A stretch of DNA of 64,000 nucleotides from positions 1 through 64,000 of the forward strand of contig NWUY0305025858.1 of NCBI GenBank assembly GCA_004151065.3, read 5' to 3'. Positions 46,756 to 56,995 of this stretch are shown one piece after another. Position 1 is the stretch's first letter. Every line of letters begins with the position of its first letter. The notes beneath the pieces are model-generated. The model was not told where the DNA came from. It saw only the letters and a list, made by a program, of their open reading frames with translations, and ran no database searches. The translations under genes and the position numbers were made by a program. This DNA is from Larix sibirica (Eukaryota > Streptophyta > Pinopsida > Pinales > Pinaceae).

Positions 46756-48190
46756 TGAACTACACCAGGAGCTAGAGTCAGTCATTGCCAAGCATACCAG
46801 TCATAGCCAGGAGCCATTGCCCATAGCCAGTCATGGAAAGGAGGTCCTTGCAGAAGGTCAGCCGATAGTAGGAGGTTTTCACTTAAACATAGACCTATAC
46901 TCTATTACTCGAACCTCTAACTCTACGGAACCATAGACCTCGAACTCACTAAACGCTATGGAACATTTTCACGCTCCTAACCTGGGTTGGTCTACTTGAA
47001 AAAGTTGGTATAAGCAACACATTGGTTGGTAATGGGGGAGATATATACGTAATAAGACAGATCGTAGATAGCTCCATATATACCAAATACAATTGGGTGT
47101 AAAGCATATGTGTATAGTTCCAAATTATAGCAATTCTCTTGCTTTCATACATGCTTCTTGCGTTTACTCGTATGTGACTGCCTTTTACATTGGTGTGGTT
47201 GAGAAATCATATCAATTTATATTAGAGCCTAAAGATTAAGGCTTTGCAAGAGTTCAACCATTCGAGAAAGAGCTGGCTAGAGAGAGAAGGCTGGCTCTCA
47301 GAGGAAATAAGTGGCCTGCTAAGGTATGTCGGGAGCTGGGTTTCTTCTTTCGCCACCTCCCGGTTCAGGACCTTCGGCATAAATACGTGGATTGCTTATC
47401 TTATCTTGTTGGCTTGCTAACCAGTGAAGTGGGAAGGAAGGATATTTATTTATGTCTCCCTGACTTTCGGGTGGAAAAGAGAAATGGGTGGAAGAGGTGG
47501 GCCAGTCAAACCGGTAGATACATGCCAGTAGATACATATAAAGGTGGGCCATCCCGGTAGATACATACGGGATAAGGTCATGTGCGGTAATGTGCGGTGC
47601 AGCTAGTTCCCATCCTTCATTGGTATTAGTTCCCATCCTGTATATTAATTTGCTAAAGTAGATCGAGTTGCTCTTACCTAACCTTGCCTTCTTTCTTATC
47701 CACTCTTTCCTACTCTTTCCCACTCTGGTGTCTCCCCTAAGAGTTACCCGCTCAGCAGTAAAGGCTTATCGGAGTGACTAAGTTATCGGACTTGGGACTT
47801 TTGTATGGGTGAACTGCCTCGCTTGGGTTCACAGCGGGATTTCCCAAGCCTATGAATAATCGAAGTATGACTTTAACGTAGCCCCTTAAGTCACGAAGTC
47901 CAGGTAAGTATTCACCTCATGAAGCGTGCTACCTAAAGGCAGGCCACCTTAGAGGTGTGTCTAAATAGTTTTTATAACCAGCGTCGTGCCAAATAAAACT
48001 AATTCAGCCAGGGAGCAGAAAAAGTACACTCCCTAAGACGACATAAACTGTTACCATTGCAGTAGGTAAGTGCCTTTTTTCTTTTTATTACATTCTTTTC
48101 TGATACTATCCTTTTCGCCCACCCCATTGTAGAGAAAACTCTATGCTAATAGAGCTATGGGAATGCACTTCAAACTGGCGCAACCTGACC
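46756..48190. other. Spacer, no gene supported
   Basis: CATAGCCAGGAGCCATTGCCCATAGCCAGTCAT near 46800 is a local repeat. GTAGATACAT repeats near 47515, 47528 and 47557. The 134-codon minus-strand stretch at 47319-47723 has no recognisable domain. Confidence 0.35.
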
Positions 48191-48300
48191 TGCCAAAAAC
48201 CAGCCTGACTAGCCTGAATGAAAACTACCGGACCTGCCTAAATGGAAACTACCAGACAAGCATGAAAGAAACTTACCCTACCTGAAAAGCGTGAATGCCA
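48191..48300 (+). repeat. ACCTGCC-TGAATGAAAACTACC repeat
   Basis: GCCTGAATGAAAACTACCGG, GCCTAAATGGAAACTACCAG, GCATGAAAGAAACTTACC and a weaker last unit follow each other at about 27-28 bp steps. Confidence 0.6.
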
Positions 48301-49009
48301 CTCTTCCCTGCCCCATCAATGGATATAGCAGTTGTTAACAGCACATAGAAGCAATTAAACCGGGTTCAAACCATTTGCACATCTATTTGTGGTGCCTGCC
48401 CCGACCGAACTTGAGGCCATAACTTGTTGAGGCCATTGAGAAATCTATATTGTGTATGGTGGGTAATGTAAGAAAGTAGTATAGTGCGCATGGAACCTAT
48501 TAAAATGCATGAACTAAGATAGCCCCAATGCCATGGGACTTACTCTAAGGCTAGTCTAGTTGGACTAAAGGCAAGTAGTATAGCTTACGGAAACAAAATT
48601 AGTTCTAACACGACAGCTAAGAGGGGATCCATATCTATTCTATCTCCTCTATTGTGGAAATATGGAGAATAATGAAATCATCTATCAAACTTATCTTATC
48701 CTATCTCTTCCTGTATTAGCAGCAGAGTATCTAGGGGGATTATAGCGGAATTAAAGCTCCCTATTCCCAAAGGAATATATATTTATCATAGTAGGAGGGT
48801 GAGGTGGGCGCGTGATTAGCTTTTCGTTTTTGTGTATTCATGTATATAATGCAATAAGGAAGTTGTGTGAGTCAGGTGAGGTCAATTAAATGATGAAACC
48901 AATACATGCATTATGTCCAATTTCCAGACCAATAAAAGATAACAGATTACCACTGACCGGAACTGCACAGAGGCAATTCCCTCGAGACCTCATCTCAGAC
49001 TTACACTCA
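48301..49009. other. Spacer, no gene seen
   Basis: Nothing recognised. Confidence 0.35.
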
Positions 49010-49640
49010 GCAGCCTTCCTTGGCTAAAAATAATACATGCCTTGGGTGGGGCTATGATAACCTCATTACAGACTTTAGTGGGAATAGACTTTGTGACCTA
49101 TGCCTCCCTCAGACTTTAGTGGGAATAGATAGACTTTTCAAAACCGACTATTACCTCATTGGAAACATCCTGACACTCTGCCTTGGGAACCGATGCCCTA
49201 CTGCTGCCTTGGGTGGGAATATTCTTGGGAACGCCTCTGACCTCACCCTGGGGGACTAGCCTCGGGAAATCATACTTTGGTGGGAATAGACTTTTGATCC
49301 TATGCATAAGACCTACTACCTTGGGACCTCTGACTCTTACCCTCCTTTGGACTATCCTTTGGGACCTAAGCCCTACAGCCTTTTGGTGGTGGGAATAGAC
49401 TTTTTACCCTATGACCTCATACCTCCTACTTGGGACTAGACTTGGGAACCTCATACTTAATCTCTACCCTCCCTCAAGTCATTCATCCTCATCCATACTG
49501 CCTTGGCATCCTTGGGAAATCATCCTTGGGAACCTCCTTACACTCTTACATACTGTCTCAGCCCTCTACCTATAAACGAACCTTGCCTTACTACCCCTTG
49601 CCTTACCCTTGACTTCTGACCGATCCTTCCTACCCTACTG
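49010..49640 (-). repeat. Long CTTGGGAAC / GTGGGAATAGACTTT degenerate array
   Basis: At least nine CTTGGGA(A/C) words and five GTGGGAATAGAC words occur in 630 bp. CAGACTTTAGTGGGAATAGA occurs twice, near 49070 and 49111 (41-bp step). The reverse complement gives GTTCCCAAG and AAGG-GAGGT words as at 7555-7905 and 13835-13935, so this is the longest member of that family, inverted relative to the others. Confidence 0.65.
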
Positions 49641-49668
49641 AACCTTTACTAAAGTGTCTGGTTCAATA

Positions 49669-50530
49669 GGTGCTGCTTAAGCTACTAGATTGACTACTGC
49701 TGCTGGTGCTCGTTCCACTGGATCTACTATTGCTGCTGGATCTACTGGTGCTTCAACTACTGAACCAACAACTGCTTAGTCTACAGAATAAACAACTGCT
49801 GCATCAAGGGCTGCTGCTGTTAGTGTAGGTGCTGCTACTGGATATGCTGGTGTTGGTGCTAGGTCTACTGCTACTGATGCTTACTTAGCTACTGGTTATA
49901 GCTCTGCCTATGCAGGGTATACTGATGGATCTGGGCAAGGTGGTAGTGGGTAAGCTACTGATGGATCTACTGATGCATATACCCTGGCTTCTGTTGTTGG
50001 ATCAAGGTCAACTACTAGCTATGTATCTTGAACAGAATCTACAGCTTAATCGACTGGTTCAAGTGGATCATAAAGGGCTAAATAAAGGGCTAAATCACCA
50101 GAATAAAAAGCATAACCAAAAGAATAGACTAAGGCAACTGCTGGATCGACTGCTCAATCCGGTGGTGCTGCGCTTGGAACTGGCTCTACCTCTGCTATTG
50201 GTGCTGCTAAGTCTCTATCTCGATCCGGAAGGTATGCCGCTGAAGTGAAAGGTTATGTATCTGTCTCTGCTACCGGTGTATCAACAGATGCTACCTATAA
50301 TGCCACTAGCGCTGCTGGTGGATATGCCATTGATGTGGCTGACTTTTGGCCGGGTACTGGATATGCTCAAAGTATGGATAAATATATGAAATACCTGGCT
50401 TAGATGCTGCTGGGTCTCGATCTCCAACCGGATAGGCAACTAGGTATGTTACTGGATATGATGCTCTTTATAGAAATAAAGAAATAGCTGCCACCCCTGA
50501 TCCGGGAGAACAGTTCTCTTTCAACGAACT
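49669..50530 (+). repeat. Triplet-phased Gly/Ala/Ser/Thr block (block 3, largest)
   Basis: From 49669 to 50403 one reading phase is dominated by GCT, ACT, GGA/GGT, TCT, GAT and TAT codons (for example TIAAGSTGASTTEPTTA, GAATGYAGVGARSTATDAY, GGSG). The phase holds for about 245 codons without an indel that breaks it, yet it contains about a dozen stops, which is what chance predicts. So the triplet phasing is clear and there is no sign of selection for translation. After 50403 the pattern continues weakly in another phase. Confidence 0.65.
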
Positions 50531-52029
50531 ACCTATTATAGTGGCTAGCTACCTTTTATTGACAGCGGGAAGTGAGAACTCACTGTAACGGGTACTGCCC
50601 ATCTGAGAAGCTGTTCCATGACTCGATAAACTTTTGCTTTTTTCTTTCATCTCAGCTGTCTGATCTGCTTCTGTCCTATGCTCTAGAAAGATGGAAACTG
50701 ATCCACTTAGGCGAAGAGGACTTATCTCTAAAAGTGAGAGAGAAAGTGTTCTGCAGATGCCTTATCCACTTCTTGCTAACCAGAAGATATGATTTGACTG
50801 CTTCTTTTAAGCCAACTTGAATAGATCTTTCCAAAGGCGAGTAAAATATCTGTATTCTTTCTACGAGACATATTCCTCTGCGTGTACACAAAGGCAACTT
50901 GAACTGCTACTGCTCCTTTCTTTCAAAAAGTAGGAAGCTCTGAATTCCTCGTTAAGAAGCAAATCACTAAAGCCTCCATTCCAGGACTTTAAGAGATACC
51001 GTTTCATAACTAATTAAAGGAGTCGAACCTACTCCACCGGGATGGATACTCATTCCGATACTTGAGTCCACCTTCTATAAACTGAACGCATGCTTGCCTA
51101 CTACTTTAAGAGAAGAATAAAATGAAAGATCATTACTCTTTTATAGAGCCGGACTTGCGATTGATCAAGAAACTCTGCCTTCTTAGAAAGAGCTCTTACT
51201 ATTTCTGTGACAACTCAACAGAACGGCGGAAACTTACAATTGGAGGAGTGCTTACATGAATTGAAGGACTCTTCCTCCTTTCTTTCAACGGGTCATATTC
51301 TTTTTTGAACAAAGGAGAGACTGATCCGTGCTCTAGCTCTCGAAAGAGGGAAGTGGCACTCGATGGCCCATTACTGGTTTAGCGAGTCTGCCTTCCATTC
51401 CTATAGTCAAGCTAACCCGTAAAAGACTAACCAATACTCTACTCAAAGACAGGGTTAACAAACCGTTACTAACTAAAGGAAAGCTACTACTGATAGAATA
51501 AAGGAAAGCTCATACAGCTTGCTAAGAGAGAAAAGCTCATAGCTCAGACTGATGCTTACTCGGACAAATCCTACTGGAAATACAACAACTCCTAACACCA
51601 CAGGTCTCTAGCCCGTGAAAAGATTCCCTCGAACGCATCCCACAGCCTATAATTGAGATCAATAGGCCATTGCTCTTAATCCGGCCTGAATGCTTGCTTC
51701 CTGATTACACCTCCTTTCTCCCGCCTTCTACTCTTGCCTTCTTCTCTTCCTTTCCTTTCCATGTCCAAATAAATCGATGTAACGCCATAAATAGCCGTCC
51801 CCCTATCTTTCCAATAAACCCTATAGTGCCTTCTTTAGGGCAATTAATTAGTTGTCGAATCGTATCTGCTTACGTAGCCAAGGCCCTAACATTTACTTAT
51901 TATTACCTAAAGACGCTCGACCTTATGCTGCCACTTTGATAGGCCATAGATAACCTTCCTAGTGATGAAGCCTAGCCATCCAATTGACTCATGCCAAGTA
52001 TAGCGAACGAAGCAAACTCAGACCCTTTA
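50531..52029. other. C/T- and purine-mixed spacer, no gene supported
   Basis: Simple-type composition (CTTTC, GAAAG, CTTACT words). AGTCGAACCTACTCC near 51012 resembles a tRNA T-loop but no cloverleaf forms. Open stretches at 50572-50820 and 51670-51939 lack features. Confidence 0.35.
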
Positions 52030-52260
52030 TGCACTGGATATGAAACTGCTGAGTCAACGGGTTAAACTACTGCTGGGTCAACTCGGTTAGCTGGATCAAT
52101 TGGAGCTACTGAACCTTTGGCTGGGACTGGATATGGATCTTAGGCTTAAACAACTGAATCTGCTAGGGGTGTGGGATCTCCTGCTTAAGCAACAGGATCT
52201 ACTGTTACTGCTGTTGGTGCTTAAACTACTGAATATGGTACTTAGTAAACTGCTCTAGCC
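52030..52260 (+). repeat. Triplet-phased Gly/Ala/Ser/Thr block (block 4)
   Basis: TTAGSTRLAGSIGATEPLAG and TTESARGVGSPA are readable in one phase across about 75 codons with seven or so stops. Same vocabulary as block 3, 1.6 kb upstream. Confidence 0.6.
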
Positions 52261-53380
52261 ACCTTGAACTTGACCTTTGCCTATAGTGCTGAAACATATG
52301 CCTCATCTAATCTAGCAAGAATAAAAGACCATCCGGCCATGCCATGTATCATTTCTGGCTGTTTTGACCTTTACTATGAACCTTGACTCTGCCTACCTTA
52401 CCCTTTACTTTAATGTTACCAACTACCCACCTGCTTACACAACCTCACAACTTACCTCACCCATGCCCCAGTCTATAACCGGCTTCCATTGGGTGGACCA
52501 CCTTTCATACATACAACAGCATTCACAGGCAAGCTTGGAATCGCACTTGCTCAAAGGATGGACAGACTCGGGGTGGTACCACTATTAATTACTATTGTTC
52601 CAGCCGAGCCTTGCTGATACAATTCAGGAATTAGCGGGCACCCACTGGCTAGGAATAGACCTACCTTTTATGCCTCCACCTGAAAGTTACCCACCTGAAA
52701 GAACTATACTTGCTGCTTCTCCCTAGACCTGCTTCTTACTAGACGACCACTTGCTAAATGAATGCCTAGTAGGGGGACTGCTAGAGACCTCTTCTCAGGA
52801 CGGCATTAAACGGCCCTTGTTCCAAACTACCTACTAACCTGAATCACCAATCTTATGACTTACCTAACTTAGGAATGTCCCAAGCAAGCCTTACAGCCTT
52901 GTACGGGCGTTCGAGAACCATTGTTTACATATTCGGGTACCACTATCGTATCGCTATTTAGACTTTGCCTTTACTTAAGAACTCTTACCAACTCCCCACC
53001 TGCTTACACAACCTCATGACTTACCTCACACCTATGCCCTCAAACTTACTCGTTGTATGGACGGCTTACCGGAGAGAGCTTTTGGACGTTCCATACAGCA
53101 TTCACAGGCATCACACTTGCTTTATGAATCTTAGGAGGGACAGAGCTATTAACTACCCTTCTCTTCTTAGGACCGAATCAACCCACCCTTACCCTTGACT
53201 CTTTCTTTACTGCTTCATACTAGGAGAGGGAATCTTTACTTTCCAACCCATTCTGCCAGGAATAAGACAAGTAGGGGAGGGATGCTTCTATTAACCTTTG
53301 ACCCTTCACCCGCGGTATCGTAAGCAGAAGTATATATGCCTTAGCAGGGTTTCAATTTGGAGAGGATGCTATTTATTATG
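52261..53380 (+). repeat. CCTTTACT / ACCTGCTTACACAACCTCA degenerate repeat
   Basis: ACCTGCTTACACAACCTCA occurs at about 52429 and 52998, each after an AACT(A/C)CC(C/A)C phrase and followed by ACTTACCTCAC-CC-ATGCC. ACAGCATTCACAGGCA follows in both (near 52516 and 53096). So two diverged copies of roughly 170 bp lie about 569 bp apart. CTTTACTT(A/T)A and CTACCTTACCC words fill the rest. No gene. Confidence 0.6.
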
Positions 53381-54127
53381 GATGGAATTAGAAGGGATGC
53401 CGCTCTTGGCTTTACCTCTCCTCTGACTGCTTACTCTACTGCTGGTGGTATAACTGGGTAAAGCTAAATCGGTGAAACTGCGACCTCCTATAGTCCCGAG
53501 TTTCTCCAGTCACAAAACCAAAAGCGCATAGTTGGTAGTATTAACAGCTAAGACAGAGGCGCTACCTGTGGTTGAAGAAGCAGTTTCCGTTCGAACGGGT
53601 CCACACTCGCAGATCCAATTGCAGATCCTATAGTTCCAAAGCGGAGAGAGAGCCATAGTCCATTTCGGATCTAGTCCCAGTAGCGGGTGGTTCTATGTAG
53701 GTCATAGCCAAGGTGAAAACTGTATAGACGGTAAAGATAGCAGCATCCTCGCAAGGAGCAGGAACAAAGGTAGTAATCACAGTGAAAGATATCATTCCAG
53801 GGCCAGCTTCTCTTCTTGTTCCAACAACCCCACTACCACCTTGCCTTAATAAAGATCCAATTATGGTCCCAGGTACATATTGGGGGAATTTACCATTTTA
53901 AGGACGGAAGGCCAGGTTACATATGCCACCCTTCCACTCTCAAATTTACCAGGTGCTAAGGTGTTTAATTTCCGATACGCCCCCTCTCTTTTGTTTAGGA
54001 ATGAAATCGCTCACCTGACCTAAGACCCCCACCCAATAAGTCACTTAGGAAGGAAGGACCTTAGAAACGCGCCCGAATATAGCCTCTCCAGACCACAGAG
54101 TCGTCAGGGTTTTTGCCTCCTTACTGT
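53381..54127. other. Spacer with a copy of the CACTCTCAAATTT word
   Basis: CCACCCTTCCACTCTCAAATTTACC at 53927-53951; CCCACCCAATAAGTCACTTAGG near 54028 resembles a phrase near 36548. No gene. Confidence 0.4.
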
Positions 54128-54415
54128 CTAGGGAGTAAGTTTTTTTTGCTCGCCGCTATTAGAAGACCCGGCATCCCTTCCAGTGGAGTCAGTAGATCCT
54201 GCATAAGCAGCAGTTCCGGGTATGGATATAGAAGATCGAGACCCGGCACCAAAGCAAGCAGGAGTATACGGGGCAAAAGCGAACGCATTACTAGTAGGAA
54301 TAATACCCATACCCATAAGCACGAATAGCGGTACTAGCTATAGCACATATTTAAGCATACGTCGAAGAAGGACCAGATCGAGAGCTTGAAGCAGCACTAC
54401 CAGTTGCTTGCTAGC
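54128..54415 (-). repeat. Triplet-phased Gly/Ala/Ser/Thr block (block 5)
   Basis: The minus-strand reading of 54128-54322 is open and gives NAFAFAPYTPACFGAGSRSS, ISIPGTAAYAGSTDSTGRD, AGSSNSG. Its composition and opposite orientation to blocks 3 and 4 match the family. A real small protein cannot be excluded but is unlikely given the closed sister blocks. Confidence 0.5.
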
Positions 54416-55370
54416 TGGTGGGCCGATACGCCTATCCTTCTATTGCTAGTTGCCTACAGTAACAGGGATTGATGGTTCGCGATAGAAGGATTGAGTGAGG
54501 GATGGATGAATGACCAGATGAGTGTTCCATATGACCTTACCCAGGGCATATGCGGCTTACTCAACTTACTAAATATTTGATTTCCTGTAGCGATCTTATC
54601 CAGTGACCTGCACTCAGTGAAAGGTTATACCCTTGATTCTCGGAACTTATAGACTTGGAACTTATAGATTTCTTCCTCACGCGGGGCCTCACGGGGCCCC
54701 TCAAAGAGAGTTACCCTCTAATGGACCATCGAAGTTTGGTTCAACTTATGAAATAAAAAAGATTACTTCAAGATCGATAGGCAAAGCTACCACAGTCAAC
54801 CTCAACAAGCGTTAAATCGCGTCCAAATAGCCTTTTGAGAGCGCTCTTGGAAACACGTTCTCCGGGATAGAATAAGCAAGCTGGTTCAAGCATAATAGCA
54901 TAAGTAAGATTCATACTGCTCCTACAACTAAAACTTATACGACTTATACAACACCTCCAACTTATCAACAGCTAGCTCTAATAAAACTCCAACATCATAA
55001 ATATTTTACCCACTTTCAAATGGAAAGCTTGAAGAGAAATATAAGAGACTTATCCAATCAAAAAGGCCCCACCCAGGTGTCTTGTACTCTTATCTCTGTA
55101 GATATTACTGTCCTATTACACGATGAAGGGAATTTGAGATACTACCCCTATTGGCTGACACGTGCTGACTGAGAGGCGAGTCCAGGTAAACCTATTTCTT
55201 CATGGTACTACTGCAATTGAAATGGGGGGGCATTCGTAGGATCCGATTGGTCTTTATGCGATAATATGGTCTGATCATATAATCCGTTTAGAGCGTTGCT
55301 ATAGCTATGTTCGGATGGCTGCGCGGCGCTAGCGATGCCTTACTCCCTCCTTCCAGAAGCCCCCCGCTTA
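54416..55370. other. Spacer, no gene supported
   Basis: GGAACTTATAGA occurs twice near 54640 and 54656. Open stretches at 54633-54815 (plus) and 54768-54968 (minus) lack recognisable domains. Confidence 0.35.
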
Positions 55371-55985
55371 TGGCTTTGATGCGTACTTACCCGCGGGTTC
55401 AACTCCTGCTTTTGCCTCTGATGGTTATGAATAAACTTTGTTAACTTTACATCTGGTTTTGGATCTCTATCCCCCGTGGACTAAGTTCCGTCCCTGTGGA
55501 CTAAGCTAATGCTACAGGTCCCCGGAACTGCTCTATCACTATCGCCCGTCCTATATATGCGCGTAGTCCCGTATAATGCAATGCCTGGATCAACCGGTTC
55601 AAGTTCATTAGCTCAGACAATTGGTGGTGCTTTCACAACTTAATATAATAATTGCAACTTCAAGTGCTTCTTTAGCTGCAGGATCCATAACTGGCTTTAT
55701 AATGTAAGGGATGCTGGGCAAGCTGACAGGGATGCTTACACGAATGCTTCAATTGCTATGGGTGCTACTCTCTTTTGCATGGCCATTTCAACTTGCTTGG
55801 CCCGATATTGAAAGCACTCAGCCTTTGCATTATTAAAGAAAAGTATCAATAAGAGTGTCGCAGTTTGCAAGGAATAAACATGCATTTACTCGGAAAGCAG
55901 AGGGGGTAGAAAACACTCGCTAATTTAAGAGCACCTCCTCTAAAAACAGCAAGGGATGTAGGTATACGTGGAGATCCTTATAATA
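55371..55985 (+). repeat. Triplet-phased block (block 6), weak
   Basis: AFDAYLPAGSTPAFASDGYE near 55374 and MPGSTGSSSLAQTIGGAFTT near 55580, ending in TAA, show the same vocabulary; GGACTAAG(T/C)T repeats near 55478 and 55498. No gene. Confidence 0.45.
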
Positions 55986-56480
55986 TCCACTAACACTCAC
56001 AAGTTGGAACACATGCACAGATGTCGTAACATTGGTACACAGCCTTATAAAGCTTAGGAAGGTCCTAGGAACACATGCAAATATCGGAGCATATAAGGAA
56101 CAACAGGGATATCCAGCCGGAACACCACTTATAGGAGCTTTTGCCTTTACTGCGAAAACTTGGTAAACTGGCTATTTATTTGCTGCTACCCTTGCTTCAA
56201 CCGAATTAACTGCCTCTGCCTCTGCATCATGAGTAGGAACGCGTACAGATGCTGGAACAATAGGATTTGCTGGAACACCCACTTGGAACACTAGAAAATG
56301 TTTCAACGTCCAAAAGCTATTAACTTCTAGTAACACTAGCTAACATCGGAAAAATTCTTGGAACACCAAGGAATGTAGGAACACCATTAGTGGAAACAGC
56401 AGGGAAAGACGGAACACACCTTCTTGGAACATAATTTGATATGGGAACTGCAACTTAGTCAACTGGTGGAACTGCATCTC
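55986..56480 (+). repeat. GGAACAC(C) dispersed-in-place repeat array
   Basis: GGAACAC or close variants occur about ten times in 490 bp (for example near 56006, 56070, 56120, 56273, 56284, 56358, 56379, 56411), often followed by CA, CC or TG and preceded by TTG, CTG or TAG. Spacing is irregular. GGAACAC(A)TGCA(C/A)A appears twice in the first half. Confidence 0.55.
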
Positions 56481-56489
56481 GATATCTAA

Positions 56490-56995
56490 CTAGCTCTCTA
56501 ATAGTAACTGGGGTCGGACAGCTTCCGTTTGTATCCAAGTGATTGGTAGCTGGAGGTCTAATTACCTTAGTAGCATTGGTCTGAGGCGTAGCTTGTCCTT
56601 ATGCTGGGAAAGGGCGAGATTCCCACATTGGGTTTGAGATAGGGTCGATGCTTGCGTGATATGCAGGGTATAAGGCCTCCTTCGCATTAGCTTGGGTACA
56701 GGGAGGGGTTTATAAAAACCAAACTTGCAGTTAGCAGGCTTATGCTGGCTACACAAGGTACAAGTGCAAAGAAAATGCTCGACCTGCTTGTTCATTGAAG
56801 GCTAAAAGATATGCCTTTGAAGATTCTAAACTTTTTCACAACACAAAAATGCCCGCCATATGAGGAGGCATGGGCTTCTTTAATCAATGTCAGACGATCA
56901 TCAGTATCAGGCACACATAACTGATTGAGTTTGTACAGCCAACCATCATGGATGGTGTAATCCAGAAAGGGGTTTTTTATTTCGTCTATCCTGAA
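56490..56995 (-). pseudogene. Ty3/gypsy integrase N-terminal fragment
   Basis: Minus strand: LDYTIHDGWLYKLNQLCVPD, TDDRLTLIKEAHASSYGGHF (His-His part of the zinc finger), a frameshift near 56800, then MNKQVEHFLCTCTLCSQHK with the CxxC pair, and FGFYKPLPVP. The catalytic core does not follow recognisably. It differs in sequence from the integrases at 43.3 and 59.5 kb (VPDTDDR type), so it is another gypsy family. Its upper edge, near 56990, abuts the unassigned coding-like region on the plus strand. Confidence 0.85.

Noticed and set aside
49010-49640. CRISPR-like array
   Set aside because: Repeated words have no constant length or spacing, no unique equal-length spacers and no cas-like gene nearby.
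49910-50248. 112-codon Leu-rich ORF as a gene
   Set aside because: It is the shifted-frame reading of the GCT/ACT/GGT triplet block; Leu-richness follows from CTN triplets in that phase.
51005-51070. Possible tRNA (GAGTCGAACCTACTCC)
   Set aside because: The phrase resembles a T-arm but no acceptor, D-arm or anticodon stem can be formed around it.
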